The notes under the pieces were generated by a model, which was not told the origin of the DNA, ran no database searches, and saw nothing but the letters and a program-made list of their open reading frames with translations. From Rhodocyclaceae bacterium (GTDB lineage Bacteria; Pseudomonadota; Gammaproteobacteria; Burkholderiales; CAIKXV01), in assembly GCA_020248265.1 (NCBI GenBank), contig JADCHX010000012.1, positions 127,394-191,393 on the forward strand: DNA of 64,000 bases. The letters run 5' to 3'. How positions within the stretch are numbered: the first letter of the stretch is position 1; every line of letters starts with the position of its first letter. A program made the translations under genes and the position numbers. Below, piece after piece: positions 8,275 to 16,813 of the stretch.

Positions 8275-8871
8275 TCAGCAGCTTCCCGGCGGCGTCTCGT
8301 CGACCCGCTCAACCACGAAACGCTCGCCTGCCCAACGGTAGACGAGCGAGCGACGCCCGTTGTTGCGTACCTTCCCGGACGGGCAGGGTGCCCCCGCCAC
8401 GGCAAACCAGCGCACCAGGCGACCGTTGATCAGTTCCAGCCGCAGCGGTCCGGTCATGCCGTTGAACACCGGGTCGTTCGAGCGCACCGCATGCTCGGTG
8501 GGCAGTTCCCGCACGCTGTCGGGATGCTGGTACTTGTAGACGCCGATCAGGTCGGCCGTGCCGTCCGTGGATTGACAGGTGGTGGCCTCCACCACGGCCT
8601 CCTCGGCATTGTCGCCGTCGAGGTCGGCGTAGCGTACGTTCATCGACAGCACGCGTCTGGATTGCACGCAGATCGCGGCCAGGCCGCGGATCCGCATCAC
8701 ATGGTGCGACAGACTGATCTTGCGAATGGTGCGGTCGAGCCCTTGCGCACTGGAGGCCCGCTCCACGCCGAATCCGGCCGCCAAGGCTGCCGGAGAGCCG
8801 GCGGGCAGCGGCACGAATGCCGCCGCCAGCAGCGCACCCGCCGCACACCGAGCGCGCAGGCCGCTCAACAT
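8275..8871 (-). CDS. Exported protein of unknown function with DxDGD calcium-loop-like motif
   Basis: I do not recognise the family. The 198-residue product has a signal peptide (hydrophobic residues about 8-32, ending near ALAA) and a soluble domain with five or more cysteines, consistent with disulfides in the periplasm. A YADLDGDNAEEAVVEA segment resembles FG-GAP or VCBS-type DxDGD repeats, which bind calcium in beta-propellers, but only one copy is present. The start lies four bases downstream of the thiolase-like gene's stop, so it may be the last gene of the acyl-CoA cluster, although nothing in it points to CoA chemistry. Confidence 0.6.
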   Translation of the reverse strand: MLSGLRARCAAGALLAAAFVPLPAGSPAALAAGFGVERASSAQGLDRTIRKISLSHHVMRIRGLAAICVQSRRVLSMNVRYADLDGDNAEEAVVEATTCQSTDGTADLIGVYKYQHPDSVRELPTEHAVRSNDPVFNGMTGPLRLELINGRLVRWFAVAGAPCPSGKVRNNGRRSLVYRWAGERFVVERVDETPPGSC

Positions 8872-8875
8872 CGCG

Positions 8876-10036
8876 TCAGACCGTCGATGGGCCACCCAGG
8901 ATGCAGGTGATCTGGCTCGACAGCACGCCGCCGTTGCCATGCACGATCGCCGTCTCGGCGCCCTTCACCTGGCGCGCGCCGCACTCGCCGCGCAACTGGC
9001 GCACCGCCTCGATCAGGATGAAAAGGCCGTACATGCCGGGATGGCAGTAGGACAGCCCGCCGCCGTTGGTATCGACCGGCAGCTCGCCACCCGGCGCGAT
9101 GCGTCCGCCCGACACGAAACGTCCGCCTTCGCCCTTCGGGCAGAACCCGAGATCCTCGAGGAACAGGATCGGCGTGATCGTGAACGCGTCGTACAGTTCG
9201 ACCACGTCGATGTCCTTCGGACCGAGCCCGGCCATCGCATACGCGCGCGGCCCGGACACCGCGGCGCCGGTGACTGTGAGATCGGCCATGTTGGCGATGC
9301 TGTTGTGCGAGATGCCCTCGCCATAGCCGATCGGGTATACCGGCTTCTTCTTCAGCGTCTTCGCACGCTCACCGGAGGTCATCACGATCGCGCCGCCCCC
9401 ATCGGTCACCAGGCAGCAGTCGCGCACCGACAGCGGATGGCTGACCATGCGCGAGGCCAGGACCTGCTCGACGGTCAGCGGCTCCTTTTCCCAGGCGGCC
9501 GGATTCATCAGCGCCCACTGGCGGGCAGCCACGGCGACCTCGGCGAGCTGCTCGCGCGTGGTGCCGTACTGGTGCATGTGGCGCGCCGCGGCCATCGCAT
9601 ATGCGGTCGGCGGCATGAACGGCTTGAACGGCGCCTCGTAGTAGTTGTACTCGCGCGGGCTGGCCGCCGCTCGCGATACGGAACGCTGGGTGCTGCCGTA
9701 GGTGATCACCGCGACTTCGCACTGGCCGAGCTGGATGGCTGCCCAAGCGTGGGCGACATGGGCTTCGAAGGATGAGCCACCGATCTGCGTATTGTCGTTC
9801 CAGGTCGGGTTCAGGCCGAGGTATTCCTTCAGCATCATCGTCGAGAACCGGGCCTGCGAAGTGGCGGCGAACAGCGCATCGACGTCGGACAGTTGCAGCC
9901 CGCAGTCGTCGAGCGCGCGCATGACGCCCTGTGCCATCAGGTCGATCGGGCTGGTATGGGGCGCCACCAGGCCCAGGTCGGATTCCGCCACGCCGACGAT
10001 CGCGGCACTGCCTCGCTTCAACAGGTTCTGCATCAT
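8876..10036 (-). CDS. Thiolase-superfamily protein lacking the nucleophilic cysteine (Ltp2/SCP2-thiolase-like)
   Basis: A 386-residue member of the SCP2-thiolase-like branch. The N-terminal AAIVGVAESD and C-terminal GGGLSYCHPGMYGLF are recognisable thiolase features. At the place where thiolases carry the acyl-accepting cysteine (NNNCS in SCP2-thiolase) it reads NDNTQIGGSSF (residues 80-90), so the cysteine is replaced by Ile85. This is seen in Ltp2-like retro-aldolases of steroid side-chain degradation, which work as a complex with a DUF35 protein. The DUF35 gene lies directly upstream, overlapping by four bases (ATGA). I therefore favour aldolase over thiolase function, with moderate confidence. 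Confidence 0.82.
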   Translation of the reverse strand: MMQNLLKRGSAAIVGVAESDLGLVAPHTSPIDLMAQGVMRALDDCGLQLSDVDALFAATSQARFSTMMLKEYLGLNPTWNDNTQIGGSSFEAHVAHAWAAIQLGQCEVAVITYGSTQRSVSRAAASPREYNYYEAPFKPFMPPTAYAMAAARHMHQYGTTREQLAEVAVAARQWALMNPAAWEKEPLTVEQVLASRMVSHPLSVRDCCLVTDGGGAIVMTSGERAKTLKKKPVYPIGYGEGISHNSIANMADLTVTGAAVSGPRAYAMAGLGPKDIDVVELYDAFTITPILFLEDLGFCPKGEGGRFVSGGRIAPGGELPVDTNGGGLSYCHPGMYGLFILIEAVRQLRGECGARQVKGAETAIVHGNGGVLSSQITCILGGPSTV

Positions 10037-10416
10037 GCGCCCTCCACGGCGGTGAACACGGGGTAGGGTGGGTCTTCCGGCTTGTCGCCCGCATGCGCGC
10101 GGAATTTCACCCGCATGCCGATCTTCACGTCCTTCGCGCCGATGTCCTCGACCCGGCTCATCAGGCGGAAGCCCTCGTCCATGTCGATCAGCGCGACGTT
10201 GTACGGCTGACCGTCCTTCACGGGGATCCACGTGGTCGAATACACGGTGCCCAGACCCTTCGAGACTTTCCATTCGAGCGCACTGCCGCTGACCGGCGCG
10301 ACCACGCGCGGGTAGAAGAACGCCTTGCCGTCGGCGGCGCTGTACTGGTAGGCGAACTCGCCCGCCTTCAGGTGCTCGATGAACTTGCCGAGCGGGGATT
10401 GCTGCTTCAGGTCCAT
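10033..10416 (-). CDS. DUF35 (OB-fold) acyl-CoA-associated protein
   Basis: This 127-residue protein matches DUF35: an N-terminal helix, the FYPR motif (residues 34-37) and an OB fold starting at EWKVSKGLGTVYSTT. The usual rubredoxin-like zinc ribbon, with two CxxC pairs flanking the FYPR motif, is missing; no cysteine occurs in the protein. DUF35 proteins act as partners of thiolase-like enzymes such as Ltp2, and the four-base overlap with the downstream thiolase-like gene supports a complex. The ATG at 10416 gives the expected length; an upstream frame start is rejected. Confidence 0.82.
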   Translation of the reverse strand: MDLKQQSPLGKFIEHLKAGEFAYQYSAADGKAFFYPRVVAPVSGSALEWKVSKGLGTVYSTTWIPVKDGQPYNVALIDMDEGFRLMSRVEDIGAKDVKIGMRVKFRAHAGDKPEDPPYPVFTAVEGA

Positions 10417-10474
10417 GGTCCGGTGGGTCCTCTCTGTTCGATGAAGGGTTCTTGCATGCGCGACAGGTCGGCGC

Positions 10475-12583
10475 TCATGTCGCCGGCTTGAGTGCCACCA
10501 GCGCATCGGCGGCGACGATGCCGCGTTCGCCGAGGAACAGCGGGTTCAGGTCGATCTCCGCGATCCGGCCCGCATGGTCAGCCACCAGCCACGATACCCG
10601 CGACAGCACGTCGGCGAGCGCGTCCACATCCAGTGGCGGACGACCGCGATAGCCGGTCAGCAGCGGCGCGGACCGGATGCGACCGATCATCGCACGTGCC
10701 GTCACGGTGTCGAACGGCGCGAACTCGTGGGTGACATCGCGCAGCAGTTCCGTCGCGATGCCGCCGAGCCCGAACATCACCACCGGCCCGAACACGGGAT
10801 CGACCACCGCACCGACGATCACTTCGGTGCCGCGCGCCATCTCGGTCACCAGGATGCCGTCGATCCGTGCCCCCGGGTTATGCCGCCGAGCGTTGTCCTC
10901 GACTTCCCGCGCGGCCGCCTTCAGTCCCAGCAGGCCGGCGACGCCCAGACGCACGCAGCCGGCTTCGGTCTTGTGCGGGATGTCCGGCGACTCGATCTTC
11001 ACGGCCCACGGCGCGTCGAACGGCAGCGCCGACAACCGGCCGATCTCGGCCGGCGACAGCAGGACCTCGTGCGTGACCGGGATGCCGTACGCGGCCAGGA
11101 TGGCCTTGGAACGATGCTCGCCGAGCGTGCCGCCCGCGGCAGGCAGGTCGAGCCGCACCGGCGCGACGCAGCGCGGTGCCGGCACGGGGCGCAGGGCGTG
11201 AGCCCTGCGGCGCGCGGCGAAGCTCGACAGCGCCCCGGCCGCGACTGCGCAGCGCGCCGGCGTCGAGATAAGCGGTACGCGCGCCGCCCGCAGCATCGCG
11301 ATCATCGACTGAATGCGCTCGGGCGGTTCGTTCTGGCTGATGATCACCGGCTTGTCGGTGCCCTTCAATATCTCGAGCAGTTCGGCGCACCAGGGCTCGG
11401 CATTGGCACCGCCGATCGAGCGCGGGATCAGCATGTCGACAGACGGGTCGGCGAGCAGCGTGCGGATGATCTGGTTGTATTCCTTCCAGGCCGCCGAGAA
11501 ATGCGCGGTCACGTCGACCGGGTTCCCGAGCGACGCGAAGTCGGGCGCTACCGGCCGTATCGCATCGATCGATGCCTGCCCGGGCAGTGGCAGTTCCAGC
11601 CCGGCCTCCTCGCAGCGGTCCGCCATCAGCACGCCGGCCCCACCGGAGGTGGTCAGGATGGTCACGCCCTTGCCCTTGGGCAGGCGGCCACCGAGGAAGA
11701 CATGCAGCGTGTCGATGAGATCGTCGATGTCACGGATCTGCACGAAGCCGCCACGCTCGAACGCCGTGCGGTACAGCTCGGCGCTCGCGGTCAGGTTGGC
11801 GGTGTGCGAGGCCACGGCACGCCGGCCGGCGACGGTGTTGCCGACCTTCCAGACGAGGATCGGCTTGCCCAGCTGCAGCGCGCGTTCGCCCAGCGCGAGC
11901 AGTGCACGCCCATCGGTCAGTCCTTCCATGTAGGTGACCAGCACCTCGACCTCCGGGCGCTCGATCAGGCAGGCCATCATCTCGAGCGAGCTGATGTTGG
12001 CCTCGTTGCCGGTCGAGAACACGTAGCTGAAGCCGATGCCCTCGCGCTGCGCGGCGGAGACCACCGAATAGCCGAAGCCGCCGCTCTGCGTGACCATCGA
12101 GACCGGCCCCGCCTTCAGCGCCGGATTGGCGAACGAGTGGCCGAAGCCCAGGTAGGCGCGCATGCGGAGGTTCATCACGCCCTGGCAGTTCGGGCCGATG
12201 ATCCGGATACCCGTGTCGGCCAGGGCGCTGTCGAGCTCACGCTGGAGGCCCATGCCACGTTCGCCGAGTTCGCGAAAGCCCGCAGACAGCACGATTGCGT
12301 GGGGCACGCCTGCGCGACCGAGGTCGCGGATCGCCTGCGGCACCGAAGCGCCCGGCACCGCGATCAGGCCGATGTCGCATGGCTGGGGCAACTCGGCCGC
12401 GCTCGCATAACAGCGCAGCCCGCGCACCGTCTGGTAGCGCGGATTCACCGGATAGACGGCGCCTTCGTAACCGAATTCGGTCAGGAACCGCATCGGCTGG
12501 CCGCCGATCTTGCGCGCGTCCTCGGTGGCGCCGATCACCGCGACGCCGCGGGGCTCGATCAGCCGGGAGAAATCCGCCGTCAT
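10475..12583 (-). CDS. ADP-forming acyl-CoA synthetase (acetate-CoA ligase family)
   Basis: This 702-residue single-chain enzyme carries the domains of NDP-forming acyl-CoA synthetases in the order CoA-binding Rossmann (1-130, GVAVIGAT), succinyl-CoA-ligase-like domain (about 150-300) with the phosphorylated histidine at His260 (ASHTANLT), a second ligase-like domain, and a C-terminal ATP-grasp domain (about 490-700, WAVKIESPDIPHKTEAG). It makes an acyl-CoA from acid, CoA and ATP, giving ADP and phosphate, or runs in reverse to save ATP. It begins one base before the Bug gene's stop region and belongs to the acyl-CoA catabolic cluster. The acid used is not evident. Confidence 0.87.
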   Translation of the reverse strand: MTADFSRLIEPRGVAVIGATEDARKIGGQPMRFLTEFGYEGAVYPVNPRYQTVRGLRCYASAAELPQPCDIGLIAVPGASVPQAIRDLGRAGVPHAIVLSAGFRELGERGMGLQRELDSALADTGIRIIGPNCQGVMNLRMRAYLGFGHSFANPALKAGPVSMVTQSGGFGYSVVSAAQREGIGFSYVFSTGNEANISSLEMMACLIERPEVEVLVTYMEGLTDGRALLALGERALQLGKPILVWKVGNTVAGRRAVASHTANLTASAELYRTAFERGGFVQIRDIDDLIDTLHVFLGGRLPKGKGVTILTTSGGAGVLMADRCEEAGLELPLPGQASIDAIRPVAPDFASLGNPVDVTAHFSAAWKEYNQIIRTLLADPSVDMLIPRSIGGANAEPWCAELLEILKGTDKPVIISQNEPPERIQSMIAMLRAARVPLISTPARCAVAAGALSSFAARRRAHALRPVPAPRCVAPVRLDLPAAGGTLGEHRSKAILAAYGIPVTHEVLLSPAEIGRLSALPFDAPWAVKIESPDIPHKTEAGCVRLGVAGLLGLKAAAREVEDNARRHNPGARIDGILVTEMARGTEVIVGAVVDPVFGPVVMFGLGGIATELLRDVTHEFAPFDTVTARAMIGRIRSAPLLTGYRGRPPLDVDALADVLSRVSWLVADHAGRIAEIDLNPLFLGERGIVAADALVALKPAT

Positions 12584-12584
12584 G

Positions 12585-13586
12585 TCAGTCCGCCTTGATG
12601 CCAGCCGTCTTGACGATCTTCGCCCAGCGATCGATTTCCGACTTCACCAGCGCCAGGAATGCCTCCGGGGTCCCGGTGGCGATCTCGATGCCCTGGATGG
12701 CAAAGCGCTCCTTCATCTCGGACGATGCCATCGCGGTGCGCACACCGGTGTTGATGCGGGCGAGCAGCGGACGTGGGATGCCACCCGGGCCGGCGATACC
12801 CCACCACGGCGTCGCATCGTAGCCTTTGAACCCTTCTTCGGCGATCGTCGGCAGGTCGGGCGTGACCGGGCTACGCTTGGCGCTGGTCACGGCGAGGGCG
12901 CGCAGCTTGCCTGCCTTCACGAACGGCCCCACGGTCGACCAGCTGCCGAAGCTGTACTGGATCTGGCCGCCGATCACCTCGGTCAGTGCCGGCGACAATC
13001 CCTTGTAGGGCACGTGGATCACGTCGATGCCGGCCATGCTCTTGAGGAGTTCGCCCATCAGGTGCGAGGTACCGCCAGAGCCGGTGGACCCGTAGGCGAG
13101 CGTGCCCGGTCTGGCCTTGGCCATGGCCACGAGGTCGCGCACGTTCTTGACCGGCAGCGAGACATTCGAGACGAGCACGAACGGCGACTCGCCAGTCTGC
13201 GCGACCATCGTGAAGTCGCGCAGCGAATCGTAGGGAAGCTTCGCGATCACGCTCGGATTGACGGCATGCGCCAGGCCGATCTGCAGCAGCGTGTAGCCGT
13301 CGGCCGGGGAGCGCGCGACCAGGTCGCTGCCGATCACCGTACCACCGCCCGGCCGGTTGTCGACCAGCACGCTCTGGCCCCAGATATCCGCCAGCTTCGA
13401 ACCGACCGCACGCGCGATGAGGTCGTTCGCTGCACCCGGTGCGAACGGCACGATGAAGCGAACCGGCCGCGAGGGCCATTCGTCACCGCCTCCCCGGGGT
13501 GCCTGGGCCAGCGCCATGGGCATCGCCAGCAGGGATGCCGCGCCAAGCGCAGCGATGAACGGAAGCGTCTTCGATGTCGGGTTCAT
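12585..13586 (-). CDS. Bug/TctC-family tripartite tricarboxylate transporter substrate-binding protein
   Basis: A 333-residue periplasmic binding protein with a clear signal peptide (residues 1-28, ending ALAQ) and the family loops WPSRPVRFIVPFAPGAANDL and VPYKGLSPALTEVIGGQ. No membrane components (TctA, TctB) are encoded in the window. It lies between a crotonase gene and the ADP-forming acyl-CoA synthetase on the same strand, so it may capture the acid degraded by this cluster. Confidence 0.9.
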   Translation of the reverse strand: MNPTSKTLPFIAALGAASLLAMPMALAQAPRGGGDEWPSRPVRFIVPFAPGAANDLIARAVGSKLADIWGQSVLVDNRPGGGTVIGSDLVARSPADGYTLLQIGLAHAVNPSVIAKLPYDSLRDFTMVAQTGESPFVLVSNVSLPVKNVRDLVAMAKARPGTLAYGSTGSGGTSHLMGELLKSMAGIDVIHVPYKGLSPALTEVIGGQIQYSFGSWSTVGPFVKAGKLRALAVTSAKRSPVTPDLPTIAEEGFKGYDATPWWGIAGPGGIPRPLLARINTGVRTAMASSEMKERFAIQGIEIATGTPEAFLALVKSEIDRWAKIVKTAGIKAD

Positions 13587-13609
13587 TCGGTGGATCCTCT
13601 GCGAAACGT

Positions 13610-14350
13610 TCAGTCGGCAGGTCGCCGGGCTGCAGCATGCAATTCGGCGTGGGTCTCGTGCGCGAGCTGCATCGCCCGCGCGAACTCGGCGTCGAGCGCG
13701 CGATAGAAAAGGCGCTTGGTCGCCTGCAGGGCAGGCCCGGGAAGCGCCGCCAGTTCGGCCGCGAGCGCCAACGCCGCGTCCACTTCTGCACCGTCTTCCA
13801 CCACGTCGTTGATCAAGCCGAGTTCGAACGCACGTGCAGGCTCGATCGACCGTCCGGTGGCGAGCAGTTCGAACGCTGCCTTGGTGCCCACCTGACGCGC
13901 GAGGTTCGGCGTCACCGAAGCGGCCAGGATGCCCCGCCTGACCTCGGGATAGCCGAAGCGGGAGCTGCGGGCAGCCACCACCATATCGCAGGCAAGGGCG
14001 AGCGCGCAGCCACCGCCGAGCACGTGTCCCCGGGTGGCGGCGACCACCGGCTTTGCAAGGCCGGGCAGCAGCAGCTGAAGCGAGGCGGTGAGGGCGCTGC
14101 GTCGTTCTACGCCCAGACGTTCCGCGGGCGGGACATCCCTGAACTCCGCCATGTCGGCGCCGGCCGAGAACGCGCGCCCGGCACCGGCCAGGACGATCGC
14201 ACCGATCGCCGCGTCCGTATCGGCCGACTGCAACGCGGCGATCAGTGCTTCGATCATTACCGTGTTCATCGCGTTGAGCTTGTCGGGGCGGTTCAGCGTG
14301 AGCAGCCGGACCGCGCCCCGGGTCTCGACGAGCAGTACGTCCGTGGCCAT
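13610..14350 (-). CDS. Enoyl-CoA hydratase/isomerase family protein
   Basis: A 246-residue crotonase with the CoA-binding AGAGRAFSAGADM loop and the GHVLGGGCALALACDMV oxyanion-hole segment. Of the two catalytic glutamates of enoyl-CoA hydratase, the first (in GGGCEL) is replaced by alanine, whereas the second is kept in FGYPEVRRG. Such single-Glu crotonases are often isomerases or hydrolases rather than hydratases. Three bases separate it from the upstream crotonase gene, so the two are one transcription unit. Confidence 0.85.
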   Translation of the reverse strand: MATDVLLVETRGAVRLLTLNRPDKLNAMNTVMIEALIAALQSADTDAAIGAIVLAGAGRAFSAGADMAEFRDVPPAERLGVERRSALTASLQLLLPGLAKPVVAATRGHVLGGGCALALACDMVVAARSSRFGYPEVRRGILAASVTPNLARQVGTKAAFELLATGRSIEPARAFELGLINDVVEDGAEVDAALALAAELAALPGPALQATKRLFYRALDAEFARAMQLAHETHAELHAAARRPAD

Positions 14351-14353
14351 CGT

Positions 14354-15127
14354 TCAGCGTCCCTGGAAGCGCGGCGCGCGTTTTTCCTTGAACGCCGCCA
14401 CGCCTTCCTTGTGGTCCTCGGACAGACGTACGTGCGTCTGCATCAGCGCCTCGTAGTCGAGCAGCTGTTCCAGGGTCGGCGTGTACATGAACTGGAACAT
14501 CTTCTTGGTGAGCCCGAGCATCCAAGTGGCCGATGCGGCCATCTCGGCCGCCAGCGCCCGGGCCTCGGCCTGAAGCGCGACGTCTGGCACCACCTTCATC
14601 GCGATGTTCAGCGCGGCGAGTTCGTCGGCGCCGACCTTGCGCCCGGTGTAGACCAGTTCCTTCGCCTTGGCGATGCCGAGGTACTGTGAGAGAAAGAAGA
14701 TGGCGCCGCCGTCGGGCACCACGCCGACGCGCTTGAACGACAGCGCCAGTGTCGTACTCTGCGCGGCCAGGATCAGGTCGCAGGCGAACATGAGGCTGGT
14801 GCCGATGCCGTAGACCGGGCCATGCACCGCGGCGATCACTGGCTTCTCGATTGCCGCCAGCGCGAGGAAGGTGCGATGGCGCGACTTCGAGCGCGCGCGC
14901 GAGCCGGTGAGATCGGTCTTTGCCATGTTGCCGATATCGCCTCCCGAGCAGAAGCCCTTGCCGCTGCCGGTCAGGATGATCGCGCGCACCGCCGGATCCG
15001 CCGACAGCTGGTGCGCGTAATCGTGCAACAGGTCGTACATCTCGTCGGACATCGCATTGAGCTTGTCGGGGCGGTCGAGGGTGAGCGTGGCGATGCCATC
15101 CGATTGTTCCATCCGTACCGTCATCAT
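14354..15127 (-). CDS. Enoyl-CoA hydratase/isomerase family protein (second crotonase)
   Basis: This 257-residue crotonase has the TLDRPDKLNAMSDEMYD start and GKGFCSGGDIGNM CoA-binding loop. The catalytic region differs from hydratases: at the first Glu position it reads GIGTSLMFACD and at the second LSFKRVGVVPDGG, so neither glutamate is present, though an aspartate occurs in PDGG. This pattern fits delta-isomerase or C-C-bond-acting crotonases better than simple hydration. The start is a doubled ATG at 15127. It is transcribed together with its paralogue downstream and the acyl-CoA ligase upstream. Confidence 0.85.
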   Translation of the reverse strand: MMTVRMEQSDGIATLTLDRPDKLNAMSDEMYDLLHDYAHQLSADPAVRAIILTGSGKGFCSGGDIGNMAKTDLTGSRARSKSRHRTFLALAAIEKPVIAAVHGPVYGIGTSLMFACDLILAAQSTTLALSFKRVGVVPDGGAIFFLSQYLGIAKAKELVYTGRKVGADELAALNIAMKVVPDVALQAEARALAAEMAASATWMLGLTKKMFQFMYTPTLEQLLDYEALMQTHVRLSEDHKEGVAAFKEKRAPRFQGR

Positions 15128-15159
15128 CGTTCCTTTCGTGTCCGCGCTGCGCCCGACGA

Positions 15160-16812
15160 TCAGGCCAGCCCGAAATCGCGCAGCGCGTGCTCGCGCAGTC
15201 GGTTCTTCTGCACCTTGACGCTGGCCGTCATGCCGATCGCCTCGAAGCCGTCGACGATCTTCGCGTAGCGCGGTACCTTGAAGCCCGCGATGCGCGGGCG
15301 CGTCCATTCGATCAGCGCAGCCGGCTCCAGCGAGGCACCTTCCCTGAGTACCACATACGCGGCACCCACCTCGCCAAGGCGGGCGTCGGGTACCCCGACG
15401 ACCTGCGCCTGCGCCACCGCCGGATGCCGCAGCAGCAGGTCTTCCACCTCGGCCGGAGCGACGTTCTCGCCACCGACGCGGAACACCTCCTTGATCCGGC
15501 CGATGAAATGCATGCGGCCCTGGTCGTCGAAGGTCCCGAGGTCGCCGGTGCGCAGCCAGCCGTCGGCCGTGAGGGTCTGCGCCGACTGCTCTGGCATCCC
15601 GTAGTAGCCCTTCATCAGGCTCCAGCCGCGCACCTGGATCTCTCCGGTTGCGCCCGGCGGCATCGCCTGGCCCGATTCAGGGTCGACCATGCGTACCGAA
15701 AGACCCGGCAACGGCAGCGCGTAGCTGTTCCATCGTTTCTCGGGCGGGTCACGCCAGTCGGACATGCAGACGTTCGGCGAGGCTTCGGACAATCCGTAGG
15801 CGTGGCAGATCGTCATGCCGAGGGTCTCTTCGGCCGCCTGCATCATCTGCGGGGTGCACGATCCCCAGCCGCCGCGCAGCGCAAGCTGCCGCACCGCGAG
15901 CGACGGGTGGCTCAGCATCATCTGGAACATCGGGTCGTTGCCGGACAGGAAGGTGCAGCGCTCGGCCTCGATGGCATCGAGCGAGGTGCCTGCGTCGAAC
16001 ACCGGGGTGGATACGAGGCACGCGCCTTGCGACAGCGCGGCCAGGATCGACAGCGTGGTGCCGGCCACGTGGAAGAACGGCCGCGCGCTGAAGTAACGCT
16101 CGCAGGGCCCCAGGCCGATCCGGCGCGCGATCGCGTCGGCATTGCGCAGCATGTTGTCGTGGCTCAACTGCACACCCTTCGGAAACGAGGTGCTGCCCGA
16201 GGTGTACTGGATCAGCACCACGTCATCGGGCGCGGCGCGGCCGGTCGGCACTGGCTGGCCGTCGCCTGCGGCGAGGAAGGAATCCCATCGGCGGGCGCCG
16301 CCAGGCACGTCCGCGCCGAGTACCGCGACATGGCGCAATCGCGGCAGGGCAGTGCCTGGAAGCGCCCCATCGATCGCCGGCTCGATCCCGCGCAGCATCT
16401 CGATGAAGTCGACCTTCAGGAAACGGTCGGCCACCGCAAGCACGGTCACGTCTGCCTGGGACAGGCAGTAGCGCAGTTCGTCCGACTTGAATCGGGTATT
16501 GACCGGGACGGTCACCGCCCCGGCGAGCGCCGCCCCGAGGAAGAAGGCGACCCATTCCACCCGGTTGCCGGTGCAGACGCCGACATGGTCGCCGGGACGT
16601 ACACCGTGCGCGACCAGTGCGCATGCGACACGGCGTGCCTCCTGCCGCAGCCGCTCGAAGGTCCAGCGCACACCGTCGATCACCAGCGCCTCCTGCGCCG
16701 GCCAGCGCGCGGCGGCCGCGTCGAGGGCCTGCTCGAAGGTCGCGGGCGTCCAGCGGCCGGACGCCGGTTCTGGCACCTGCACCACGTTGCCGAGGATGGT
16801 CGCGGTATCCAT
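15160..16812 (-). CDS. AMP-forming acyl-CoA synthetase (ANL superfamily)
   Basis: A 550-residue acid-CoA ligase. The phosphate-binding motif is YTSGSTSFPKGVQLSH, the adenylate motif CHAYGLSEASP, and the hinge/acyl-transfer region GWLRTGDLG followed by GRIKEVFRVGGENVAPAEVE. The catalytic lysine is expected in the C-terminal TASVKVQKNRLRE. It activates a free acid to its CoA thioester and is the natural entry enzyme of this cluster. One base separates it from the acyl-CoA dehydrogenase stop upstream. The acid specificity cannot be read from the sequence. Confidence 0.88.
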   Translation of the reverse strand: MDTATILGNVVQVPEPASGRWTPATFEQALDAAAARWPAQEALVIDGVRWTFERLRQEARRVACALVAHGVRPGDHVGVCTGNRVEWVAFFLGAALAGAVTVPVNTRFKSDELRYCLSQADVTVLAVADRFLKVDFIEMLRGIEPAIDGALPGTALPRLRHVAVLGADVPGGARRWDSFLAAGDGQPVPTGRAAPDDVVLIQYTSGSTSFPKGVQLSHDNMLRNADAIARRIGLGPCERYFSARPFFHVAGTTLSILAALSQGACLVSTPVFDAGTSLDAIEAERCTFLSGNDPMFQMMLSHPSLAVRQLALRGGWGSCTPQMMQAAEETLGMTICHAYGLSEASPNVCMSDWRDPPEKRWNSYALPLPGLSVRMVDPESGQAMPPGATGEIQVRGWSLMKGYYGMPEQSAQTLTADGWLRTGDLGTFDDQGRMHFIGRIKEVFRVGGENVAPAEVEDLLLRHPAVAQAQVVGVPDARLGEVGAAYVVLREGASLEPAALIEWTRPRIAGFKVPRYAKIVDGFEAIGMTASVKVQKNRLREHALRDFGLA

Positions 16813-16813
16813 G

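Noticed and set aside
10574..12598. Open frame of 674 residues on the plus strand
   Set aside because: Antisense to the ADP-forming acyl-CoA synthetase; no domain, biased composition.
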